Positions 1 to 5,604 of a DNA stretch of 6,227 nt are shown piece after piece (position 1 is the first letter of the stretch; each line of letters begins with the position of its first letter). The stretch comes from Rhodospirillales bacterium RIFCSPLOWO2_12_FULL_67_15 (GTDB lineage: Bacteria; Pseudomonadota; Alphaproteobacteria; Rhodospirillales; 2-12-FULL-67-15), in contig MIAC01000264.1 of assembly GCA_001830475.1 (NCBI GenBank), positions 1 through 6,227 of the forward strand, written 5' to 3'. A program made the position numbers and the translations under genes. The notes below the pieces were generated by a model, which saw only the letters and a list, made by a program, of their open reading frames with translations, made no database searches and was not told where the DNA came from.

Positions 1-353
1 GCAATGGTCCAGTCTTCGAGCGCGGCGACGAAGGCGCGGACGTCGCGGCCCCGGCGGCCGAGATCGAGCATCAGGTAGGCGATCCGCTGCCCGGGCCCGT
101 GGTAGGTGTAACGTCCGCCCCGGCCGGTGCGGAACACGGGGAAGCGGCCGGGATCGAGGAGCTCTTTGGGGTCGGCGCTGGCGCCGGCGGTATAAAGCGG
201 CGGGTGCTCCAGCAGCCAGACGCATTCGGGCGCGCTTCCTGCGCGCACGGCCGCGACCCGCGCTTCCATAAAGGCGAGCGATTCCGGATAAGGAACCGGG
301 TCGTCGGAGATGCGCCATTCGACGGGGCGCGGCGAGGGCGCGGGTGCAGGCAT
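1..353 (-). CDS. lipB: Octanoyltransferase LipB (partial, C-terminus off the left edge)
   Basis: LipB moves the octanoyl group from octanoyl-ACP to the lipoyl domains of 2-oxoacid dehydrogenases and the glycine cleavage H protein, the first step of endogenous lipoate synthesis in the cytoplasm. The minus strand reads from an ATG at 353 through 117 codons without a stop and leaves the window. Visible family signatures are [14 protein letters not shown] (residues 47-60) and [13 protein letters not shown] (78-90) followed by IAYLMLDL, which is the classic LipB block around the octanoyl-binding pocket. The catalytic Lys and the acyl-accepting Cys lie in the missing C-terminal half, so activity cannot be judged. 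The start is preceded only by a weak purine-rich stretch (AGAAAAG, immediately upstream). The gene is divergent from the tRNA-Leu gene, with about 80 bp between them. The identification is secure; only completeness is unknown. Confidence 0.95.
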   Translation of the reverse strand, partial: MPAPAPSPRPVEWRISDDPVPYPESLAFMEARVAAVRAGSAPECVWLLEHPPLYTAGASADPKELLDPGRFPVFRTGRGGRYTYHGPGQRIAYLMLDLGRRGRDVRAFVAALEDWTI

Positions 354-435
354 CTTTTCTTGCTTAGGAAGAGGGGATTTGCTATTCCCGGGCGCTATCA
401 AAAGACACTATGCGGCATCGCCGCAAGGGGAATTA

Positions 436-522
436 GCGGTCGTGGCGGAACTGGTAGACGCGCAGCGTTGAGGTCGCTGTGGGGGCAACCCCGTGGAAGT
501 TCGAGTCTTCTCGACCGCACCA
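436..522 (+). tRNA. tRNA-Leu (anticodon GAG)
   Basis: A full class II tRNA can be folded by eye. The 7-bp acceptor stem is GCGGTCG (436-442) with CGACCGC (512-518), perfectly paired. The discriminator is A519 and CCA is encoded at 520-522. The D arm carries the usual GGCGGAACTGGTAGACGC pattern of bacterial tRNA-Leu. The anticodon stem CAGCG/CGCTG (463-467/475-479) encloses the loop TTGAGGT, with anticodon GAG at 470-472, which reads CUC and CUU. The long variable arm has GGGG/CCCC pairing around CAA (482-492). The T stem GGAAG/CTTCT (495-499/507-511, with one G-U) encloses loop TTCGAGT. A small hairpin GCGGC-ATC-GCCGC (412-424) lies just upstream in the leader. A weak promoter-like pair, TTGCTT (360-365) and TATTCC (383-388) with 17 bp between, may drive it, but the match is poor. 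Confidence 0.97.
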
Positions 523-540
523 TAGTTAATATTTCCCCTG

Positions 541-585
541 CCCCGCGCGCCCCGATAGGGGCGCATTAATTTAAAGCGCGCGGGG
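541..585 (+). terminator. Hairpin region downstream of tRNA-Leu, probable terminator
   Basis: A perfect 7-bp stem GCGCCCC (547-553) and GGGGCGC (558-564) encloses the tetraloop GATA and is followed by the A/T-rich stretch ATTAATTTAAA (565-575). It starts 18 bp after the tRNA CCA and ends about 80 bp before mgtE, so it most likely ends the tRNA transcript. The tail is not a clean T-run, so the intrinsic terminator call is moderate. A second, larger inverted repeat (541-550 with 576-585) surrounds it and partly competes with it. Confidence 0.5.
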
Positions 586-644
586 ATTCACTCGCGCGAC
601 GATCCGCCGGGCCGTTTCTTTTCTGCTGTTCAGGGGTGTGGGCC

Positions 645-2069
645 GTGAGCGAACGGGAACCAGACAAGGATCCGACAACGCCCGCCGAAGAATCCGCGAG
701 CCAGGAAACCTACGCCTTCATGGACAAGGTCGTTGCCGAGGTTTCCGACGCGCTCGCCGCCGAGGAATCCCAGCGCGTCAAGCAAATCATAGAGCCGCTC
801 CATTACTCCGACGTCGCCGACTTGGTCGAGCGGCTCGCGCCCGAGGACCGCGACGCGCTGCTCGAGATCATCAAGCGCGATTTCGATCCCGAGATTCTCC
901 ACGAGCTCGACGAGGAACTTCGCGACGAAATTGTCAAGAAGCTAGGCCTCAAGAACGTCGCCGCCGCCGTCAGCGAGATGGACAGCGACGACGCCGTCTC
1001 CGTCTTCGAGGAGTTGGCGGACAACGAACGAAAGCAGCTCCTCGCGGCGATCCCGGCGGCAGACCGCGCCGTCATCCGCGACGCGCTCACCTATCCCGAA
1101 GACAGCGCCGGCCGCCTGATGCAGCGCGAGCTGGTCGAAGTTCCCCCCAACTGGACGGTTGGAGAAACCATCGATTTCATGCGCCGCACCGCCGACGACG
1201 AATTTCAGGATTTGCCCGAGGTTTTTTACGACATCTTCATCGTGAGCGGCGAAGGAAAACCTCTCGGCGCCATTCCCTTGAGCCGGCTGCTGCGCAGCCG
1301 CCGGCAGATGCCGGTGACCGAGATCATGGAAACCGAGATGCAGCTCATCCCGGCGACCATGGACCAGGAAGAAGTCGCCTTTCTATTCCGCCAGCGCGAC
1401 CTGGTGTCCGCGCCGGTGGTGGACGAGGCCGGAAGGCTGGTCGGGGCGATCACCGTGGACGACGTGGTCGACGTCATCCAGGAAGAAAACGAAGAAGACT
1501 TTCTCGGGCTCGGCGGCGTCGCCGGTTCCGACCTGCACGCGCCGCCCGTGGAAACCGCTTGGCGGCGCTCGCATTGGCTGTTCGTCACCCTCGTCAACAA
1601 CGTCATCGCCGCCGCCGTCATCTCCCGATTCGAAGCGACGATCGAGCAGATGGTGGCGCTCGCGGTACTGATGCCCATGGTCGCCGCCATGGGCGGCAAC
1701 GCCGGGACGCAGGTGGTGACGGTAGTGGTCCGCGGGCTGGCGACGAAGGAGCTGTCCCCCAGCAACATATGGCGCGTCGCGGCCAAGGAAATCGGCGTCG
1801 GCGTCCTCAACGGCGCCGGCTTCGCGCTGCTCGCCGGCACGCTCGCGGCCTTCTGGTTCGAGAACGCGGCGTTGGGGGCGGTGCTCGGCGGCGCGATGGT
1901 GTTCAACATGGTCTGGGCGGGGCTCGCCGGGACCTTGATTCCGATGGCGCTCGTCCGCTTCCGCATCGATCCGGCCATCGCCGCGGGGCCGTTCCTCACC
2001 ACCACCACCGACGTGCTCGGCTTTTTCTGCTTTCTCGGGCTCGCGACCCGGTTCCTGCTCGGGGGGTGA
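645..2069 (+). CDS. mgtE: Magnesium transporter MgtE
   Basis: MgtE is a homodimeric inner-membrane Mg2+ channel that closes when cytoplasmic Mg2+ fills sites in its N and CBS domains. With the start at GTG 645 the product has 474 residues, close to the usual length of about 450. Parts in order: an acidic N-terminal superhelical domain (about 52-136), a CBS pair (about 158-216 and 224-285), an acidic connecting plug-helix region (about 280-300), and a membrane domain with five helices (about 310-329, 335-363, 381-405, 410-438, 443-472). Family hallmarks are PMVAAMGGNAGTQ (344-356) and DPAIAAGPFLTTTTD (442-456). The final Asp matches the conserved pore Asp of the last helix. Start choice: AGGGG at 632-636 sits 8 nt before GTG 645. 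An in-frame GTG at 636 would overlap that ribosome site and has none of its own. No promoter or M-box Mg2+ riboswitch is evident in the roughly 60 bp between the hairpin and the start. It appears to be a single-gene unit. Confidence 0.96.
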   Translation: MSEREPDKDPTTPAEESASQETYAFMDKVVAEVSDALAAEESQRVKQIIEPLHYSDVADLVERLAPEDRDALLEIIKRDFDPEILHELDEELRDEIVKKLGLKNVAAAVSEMDSDDAVSVFEELADNERKQLLAAIPAADRAVIRDALTYPEDSAGRLMQRELVEVPPNWTVGETIDFMRRTADDEFQDLPEVFYDIFIVSGEGKPLGAIPLSRLLRSRRQMPVTEIMETEMQLIPATMDQEEVAFLFRQRDLVSAPVVDEAGRLVGAITVDDVVDVIQEENEEDFLGLGGVAGSDLHAPPVETAWRRSHWLFVTLVNNVIAAAVISRFEATIEQMVALAVLMPMVAAMGGNAGTQVVTVVVRGLATKELSPSNIWRVAAKEIGVGVLNGAGFALLAGTLAAFWFENAALGAVLGGAMVFNMVWAGLAGTLIPMALVRFRIDPAIAAGPFLTTTTDVLGFFCFLGLATRFLLGG

Positions 2070-2157
2070 GGCGGGGTGCGCTTTATCCCGACCCGCGCCG
2101 CGCGCAAATCCCGTGCCCGCGGCCTTCGTTTTCCGGGAATCCTGTCCCATGGGTATC

Positions 2158-2184
2158 TTGCCGGACGGCTGCTATGCATTAAAT
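2158..2184 (+). promoter_or_regulatory. Weak candidate promoter for the opgC-SGNH operon
   Basis: TTGCCG (2158-2163) and TTAAAT (2179-2184) resemble -35 and -10 boxes, but the spacer is only 15 bp, shorter than usual. The stretch between mgtE and opgC (2070-2254) holds no other recognisable element. If real, transcription would begin near 2190, downstream of the ATG at 2183, and would favour the later opgC start at 2255. Confidence 0.25.
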
Positions 2185-2254
2185 GGACAGGGCGCGCGGC
2201 GCCGACATTCTGCCGTGCCGCAGCGAACAGGGCCTGCTTATCGTTCCGCGAACG

Positions 2255-3463
2255 ATGACGCCTTCCCCAACCCTCGGGCCGGTCCCAGCGCCTTCGGCGA
2301 CGGCCGCCGCCAAGCCTCCGCGCGACTTTCGCCTCGATTTCTTCCGCGGACTCGCGCTGGTCTTCATCTTCGTCGACCATATCCCCAACAACGTCGTGAG
2401 TTGGCTGACGGTGCGCAATTTCGGCCTCAGCGACGCGACCGAAATTTTCATTTTCATATCCGGTTATTCGGCGATGCTCGCATACGGCGCGTCGCTCGCG
2501 CGCCGGGGGTTCCTCTTCGCCTCGGCCCAGGTGCTGAGGCGCTGCTGGCAGATCTACGTCGCGCACGTCTTCCTGGTGTTCATCTTTATCGGCCATATCA
2601 CCTTCGTCAGCCAGCGATATAACAACCCTTTGTTCTCCGACGAAATGGGATTGGCGGCGTTCGTCGCCGATCCGTATATGGCGCTGGTGCAAGCTCTTAT
2701 CCTAAAGTTCAAGCCGGTCAACCTGGACGTGCTGCCGCTCTATGTCGTTCTGCTCGCGATGTTTCCGGCAATCTTATGGGGCATGAAAAGAAACCCGCTC
2801 GCGGTACTCATGTTTTCGGCGTCAACATATCTTCTCGCCAATATCTTCGACATCAACTTGCCCGGGTATCCGCAGGGAGTATGGTTCTTCAATCCCTTCG
2901 CCTGGCAGTTTTTGTTCGTGATCGGGGCATTCTATTGTCATACCCGCGGCGCCAACCCGATCGATCGCTTGCCTCCGGCCGCGGTCCTGCCGTTTGCGGC
3001 CATTTACTTGGGGCTGAGCCTGTTTTTGGTCGCGACGTGGTCGAATCCGTCGCTCGCGGCCTATGTGCCGCGGGCTCTGGCCAAGCTGATCTATCCGATC
3101 GACAAAACCAACCTCGACATCCTGCGTCTTCTCCACTTCCTGGCATTGGCGTATCTTGTGGTGTCCTTGGTCCGGATCGACGCGGCGTTTCTGCGCTGGC
3201 GCGCGCTCAAGCCGATCGTGTTATGCGGTCAACATTCGCTGCACATCTTCTGCCTCGGGGCGTTTCTTTCCTTTGCCGGCCATTTCTTTTTGACCGAGGT
3301 AAATTCCTCGCGCGCGGCGCAGATTTTCGTCAGCCTCTTGGGGATCGTGTCGATGATAACGCTTGCGGGACTGCTCGCGTGGTATCGCCGACAGGAATCA
3401 GCGACGCGTCCGCCGGCGCCGATACCAGTGACATCGGGCTCCTCGCCGGAGGCACGGTCATGA
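2255..3463 (+). CDS. opgC: OpgC-family membrane acyltransferase
   Basis: OpgC proteins are inner-membrane acyltransferases, related to the acyltransferase-3 fold, that succinylate the glucose units of osmoregulated periplasmic glucans. From ATG 2255 the product is 402 residues and very hydrophobic, with about ten membrane segments (roughly 31-45, 63-78, 98-116, 155-178, 182-198, 214-230, 241-260, 286-306, 327-346, 355-376), matching the family topology. Family-typical stretches are RDFRLDFFRGLALVFIFVDH (23-42), EIFIFISGYSAM (64-75), FFNPFAWQFLFVIGA (211-225) and CGQHSLHIFCLG (324-335). The Asp in RLDFFRG and the following His in FVDH are the conserved polar residues near the first helix. Start choice: an in-frame ATG at 2183 would add 24 residues that look unlike the family and overlap the candidate promoter. 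Neither start has a good ribosome site. The stop overlaps the next gene by 4 bp (ATGA), so the two are co-translated. The actual acceptor glycan is not shown by the sequence; other envelope glycans are possible. Confidence 0.85.
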   Translation: MTPSPTLGPVPAPSATAAAKPPRDFRLDFFRGLALVFIFVDHIPNNVVSWLTVRNFGLSDATEIFIFISGYSAMLAYGASLARRGFLFASAQVLRRCWQIYVAHVFLVFIFIGHITFVSQRYNNPLFSDEMGLAAFVADPYMALVQALILKFKPVNLDVLPLYVVLLAMFPAILWGMKRNPLAVLMFSASTYLLANIFDINLPGYPQGVWFFNPFAWQFLFVIGAFYCHTRGANPIDRLPPAAVLPFAAIYLGLSLFLVATWSNPSLAAYVPRALAKLIYPIDKTNLDILRLLHFLALAYLVVSLVRIDAAFLRWRALKPIVLCGQHSLHIFCLGAFLSFAGHFFLTEVNSSRAAQIFVSLLGIVSMITLAGLLAWYRRQESATRPPAPIPVTSGSSPEARS

Positions 3464-4242
3464 AGATCGTGTTGAAGCCTTTGGCCGCGCTCGCGGCCGG
3501 AATGATGTTCGTTAGCGCGGCGCGGGCGACCGACCCGGGCATCAACTGGTGTCGCGTTCCCGACGCCCTCGTGCGCGCCGATTCATCCTTGCCGCGCGTC
3601 GCCGAGGCGATCGCCAAGGGTCAACCGATCAAGATCGTCGTCCTCGGCACCTCGTCCTCGGCGGGGGCCGGGGTCAGCGCTCCCCACCAGTCCTATCCCG
3701 AACGTCTGAGGGAGGAACTTAGCCGGCGCTTCCAACAGGCCCCGGTCACACTCGTCAATCTATCGCAACGCGGTTGGACGGCGGTCGATATGGCCGCCGC
3801 CCTCGACGCCAAAGTAATCCCCCTGAAGCCGACGCTCGTGATCTGGCAGACCGGCTCGGTCGAGGCCGTGCGCAGGCTCGATATCAACCAGATGGGCGAC
3901 GTCCTCGGCGCCGGGATCGAAAAGCTGCGGGAAGGGCGCATCGACGTGATCCTGATCGAGCCGCAGTACAGTCCCCACACGGTCGCGATGATCAATTTCG
4001 CGCCCTATGCGGATTACATGCAATGGATCGCCAGTAGCTTGGACGTTAATCTTTTCAACCGCCACGACATCATGAAGCATTGGGTCGAGGAGGGGTTCGT
4101 CAAATTCGACGAATCGGGGCGCGCGCTGCAACGCTTGAACGCCGATCAGGTCCATGGATGTCTGGCCGTCCTGCTGGCCGATCTCATCGATCGCGCCGCG
4201 CGCCCGGGCACGGACGCGGGCGGCGGGCCGTCATTGCGCTGA
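3460..4242 (+). CDS. Secreted SGNH-fold protein, atypical active site, coupled to opgC
   Basis: A 260-residue SGNH/GDSL-hydrolase-like protein. A signal peptide is clear (MKIVLKPLAALAAGMMFVSA followed by ARA, cleavage near residue 23), so it acts in the periplasm. Block I is GTSSSAGAG (63-71), with Ser65 at the nucleophile position. Block II keeps a Gly (RGWT, 104-107). The block III motif GTN, which supplies the oxyanion-hole Asn, reads GSV here (132-134), so the Asn is replaced by Val. A possible Asp-x-x-His pair is Asp229/His232 (DQVH), but its surroundings differ from the paralogue by gaps. Residues 31-135 align without gaps to the minus-strand neighbour, with 53 of 105 identical by hand count. 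The ribosome site GGAGG (3448-3452) is 7 nt from the ATG, and ATGA overlaps the opgC stop, indicating an operon. It may be an acyl-transfer partner or a non-hydrolytic binding protein (inference). The substrate is unknown. Confidence 0.85.
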   Translation: MKIVLKPLAALAAGMMFVSAARATDPGINWCRVPDALVRADSSLPRVAEAIAKGQPIKIVVLGTSSSAGAGVSAPHQSYPERLREELSRRFQQAPVTLVNLSQRGWTAVDMAAALDAKVIPLKPTLVIWQTGSVEAVRRLDINQMGDVLGAGIEKLREGRIDVILIEPQYSPHTVAMINFAPYADYMQWIASSLDVNLFNRHDIMKHWVEEGFVKFDESGRALQRLNADQVHGCLAVLLADLIDRAARPGTDAGGGPSLR

Positions 4243-5037
4243 GCGCGCGATATCCAGCGAACGGGCGATGGTCTCGATTTGCTCGGCGAGAAGCTGCGCG
4301 ATGCAGTCGTAACTGAGGTCGTTCAGGTGCAGCCCGTCCGGCGAGAGCATGGTCTTGAAGTCGAAGCGGCCGCTGTCGAACCAGTACCTCATGATTGCGT
4401 GGCGCGGAAACAGGACTGCGTCGGCCTTGCTTGCGACCTCGTCCACCGCCCGGACGAAAGCCAGGCGGTTCGGAAGGTCGTTGAAGCGCGGTGCGAACTG
4501 CGGGGCCATCAGGATCACGTCGGCGCCCGTTTGACGCAGGACGCGGACCCCGACGGCGATTTCGCGGCGGAATTGGGCCGGATCGTGGTCGCGCAACGCC
4601 GAATTGGTGCCGGTTTGCCAGATCACGAGGTGCGGCTTGAGCGCGATCACGTCGCTGTCGAAGCGCGCGATCATGCGCCGCGCCGTTTCGCCGCCGACGC
4701 CTCGGTTGGCGACCGTGATGGGCGTGTCCGGGAAGCGGCGCGCGAGTTCGTCGCGCAACCGCGCCGGATAGCTGGCGCCGGGATGGCTGGCGCCGGCGCC
4801 GGCGGTCGACGACGAGCCGACGGCCACGATCACGAGCGGTTTTCCGGCGCCGAGCCGCGCCATGGTCAACGGCAGAGGCAGACGCGTTTCCATCAATTCG
4901 TCGGGCACGCGGCAGTGCGGCGCCACGTCGATTGCAGGTCCGGCGGCCAGCGCCTGGTCGGCCATGGGCGCGACCCATCCGGCCGCGAAGCCGAGGATGG
5001 CCAACGTTAAAAACGCCTTGCTCCGAGCCGTACCCAC
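4231..5037 (-). CDS. Secreted SGNH/GDSL hydrolase
   Basis: With the start at GTG 5037 the product has 268 residues. It is an SGNH-family esterase/acyltransferase-like protein with all catalytic positions visible: GSSSTAGAG (74-82, Ser76 as nucleophile), NRGVGGET (111-118, block II Gly), QTGTNS (141-146, Asn145) and SPDGLH (232-237, Asp234/His237). The N-terminus MGTARSKAFLTLAILGFAAG continues to ADQALA, a typical signal peptide with cleavage near residue 32, so the protein is periplasmic. Cys42 (CRVPD) and Cys245 (YDCIAQLL) are shared with the convergent paralogue and could form a disulfide. Start choice: a TTG at 5079 is also in frame (282 residues), but AGAAGG abuts it with no spacing and the extra 14 residues spoil the signal peptide. 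GTG 5037 has only a weak purine stretch (GAGAAAG) upstream, so the start is uncertain. The substrate is likely an acylated envelope glycan, judged only from the opgC neighbourhood. A good promoter lies at 5101-5129. Confidence 0.87.
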   Translation of the reverse strand: MGTARSKAFLTLAILGFAAGWVAPMADQALAAGPAIDVAPHCRVPDELMETRLPLPLTMARLGAGKPLVIVAVGSSSTAGAGASHPGASYPARLRDELARRFPDTPITVANRGVGGETARRMIARFDSDVIALKPHLVIWQTGTNSALRDHDPAQFRREIAVGVRVLRQTGADVILMAPQFAPRFNDLPNRLAFVRAVDEVASKADAVLFPRHAIMRYWFDSGRFDFKTMLSPDGLHLNDLSYDCIAQLLAEQIETIARSLDIARSAQ

Positions 5038-5100
5038 GGGACTTTCTCGCGCGCCGTCTATCTTGGATATGGCGCGCAACCTTCTGCACGCCGCTCCGAA

Positions 5101-5129
5101 TTTATAGGTCGGCCATAGGCCGGCGGCAA
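5101..5129 (-). promoter_or_regulatory. Sigma70-type promoter for the minus-strand SGNH gene
   Basis: Read on the minus strand, TTGCCG (5129-5124) is followed after exactly 17 bp by TATAAA (5106-5101). The expected start of transcription is near 5094, upstream of both possible start codons (5079 and 5037). The spacer contains an imperfect direct repeat: plus-strand ATAGGTCGGC at 5104-5113 and ATAGGCCGGC at 5115-5124, 11 bp apart. Confidence 0.6.
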
Positions 5130-5145
5130 GGCCGCCTTTTCCTTT
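5122..5145 (+). terminator. Possible intrinsic terminator on the plus strand
   Basis: The perfect 6-bp GC stem GGCGGC (5122-5127) and GCCGCC (5131-5136), with loop AAG, is followed by TTTTCCTTT (5137-5145). It has the form of a rho-independent terminator for plus-strand transcription arriving from the left. Because it overlaps the -35 box of the minus-strand promoter, the hairpin may instead be incidental to that promoter. Confidence 0.3.
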
Positions 5146-5158
5146 ACGTAAACGTCAA
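5143..5158 (+). promoter_or_regulatory. Palindromic operator upstream of the MerR-type regulator (LiuR-like site)
   Basis: TTTACGT and ACGTCAA flank a 2-bp AA centre, and 6 of 7 positions per arm are symmetric. From memory of the family, LiuR regulators bind sites of the form TTTACGT..ACGTAAA, so this is a plausible operator for the gene 13 bp downstream. A -10-like TACACT (5160-5165) follows directly, but no convincing -35 box is visible. If TACACT is used, transcription would begin at or next to the ATG at 5172. Confidence 0.6.
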
Positions 5159-5171
5159 GTACACTGGGGCC

Positions 5172-5570
5172 ATGGCGGACACCTTCGGCATCGCCGATCT
5201 CGCGCGCGAATTCGGCGTCACCACCCGGACCATCCGGTTCTACGAGGACCGGGGGTTGATTGCGCCCAAGCGCGCCGGACAGCGGCGAATCTACGGCGCC
5301 CGCGACCGGGTCCGGCTCAAGCTGATCATGCGCGGGAAAAGGCTCGGGCTCTCGCTCGAGGACATCGGCCAGATCCTTGATCTTTACGAGGTCGATCCGA
5401 CCGAGGTCGCGCAATTGCGCCTGTTCGTCGACAAACTCCGCGAGCGCAAGAAAGTCCTGGAGCGGCAGCGGGCGGACATCGCGGCGCTGCTCAAGGAACT
5501 CGACGGCTTCGAGGAACGCTCGTTGGCTTTGCTCGCGGACAAGGACAAGAGAAAATCCCGGGCGGGATAG
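5172..5570 (+). CDS. MerR-family transcriptional regulator, LiuR type
   Basis: A 132-residue DNA-binding protein with MerR architecture: a winged helix-turn-helix at residues 5-45 (IADLAREFGVTTRTIRFYED, then the wing around GQRRIYGARDR), a second helical motif RGKRLGLSLEDIGQILDLYE (54-73), and a C-terminal dimerisation coiled coil (about 80-115). The pattern VTTRTIRFYED...GQRRIY...LKLIMRGKRLG matches the LiuR subgroup, which in Proteobacteria controls leucine/isovalerate and related acyl-CoA catabolism. It contains no cysteine at all, so it is not a thiol or metal sensor of the SoxR/ZntR/CueR kind. The start ATG is the only plausible one and has no real Shine-Dalgarno (only TGGGGCC just before it). 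Together with the -10-like box this suggests leaderless translation. The palindrome at 5143-5158 points to autoregulation. nadX follows after 34 bp and is probably co-transcribed. The regulated pathway here is inferred from the subgroup only. Confidence 0.9.
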   Translation: MADTFGIADLAREFGVTTRTIRFYEDRGLIAPKRAGQRRIYGARDRVRLKLIMRGKRLGLSLEDIGQILDLYEVDPTEVAQLRLFVDKLRERKKVLERQRADIAALLKELDGFEERSLALLADKDKRKSRAG

Positions 5571-5604
5571 TTTCCCGCTCTTCCGTTCCGACCCTTATGC
5601 CGGC

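Noticed and set aside
99..569. A plus-strand frame of 156 codons over the left edge
   Set aside because: It runs antisense to lipB and straight through the tRNA-Leu gene, so it cannot be a real protein gene.
586..644. M-box Mg2+ riboswitch before mgtE
   Set aside because: Only about 60 bp separate the hairpin region from the start codon, too short for the aptamer, and no matching structure was seen.
1383..2150. A 255-codon minus-strand open frame rich in His, Arg and Gly
   Set aside because: Antisense shadow of the mgtE membrane domain; no motif or plausible start context.
638..2182. A 514-codon plus-strand open frame overlapping mgtE
   Set aside because: It is very rich in Arg with no recognisable domain, and is the +2 shadow of the GC-rich mgtE coding sequence, which itself is unmistakable.
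2076..2258. A 60-codon plus-strand frame between mgtE and opgC
   Set aside because: Arg/Ala-rich sequence without ribosome site, and it runs past the opgC start; no support for a real small protein.
1226..2692. A 488-codon minus-strand open frame
   Set aside because: It spans antisense across mgtE, the intergenic gap and opgC; its translation is low-complexity Ser/Arg/Pro/Ala without family features.
2776..3459. Upstream extension of the plus-strand SGNH frame into opgC
   Set aside because: The frame is open back to 2776, but the signal peptide and GGAGG ribosome site place the start at 3460; the extension is an Arg/Ser-rich opgC shadow.
4279..5010. A 243-codon plus-strand frame
   Set aside because: Antisense to the minus-strand SGNH hydrolase, whose signal peptide and catalytic blocks identify the true frame.
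4184..5089. A 301-codon minus-strand frame
   Set aside because: Out-of-frame shadow of the SGNH hydrolase on the same strand; Arg-rich and without motifs.
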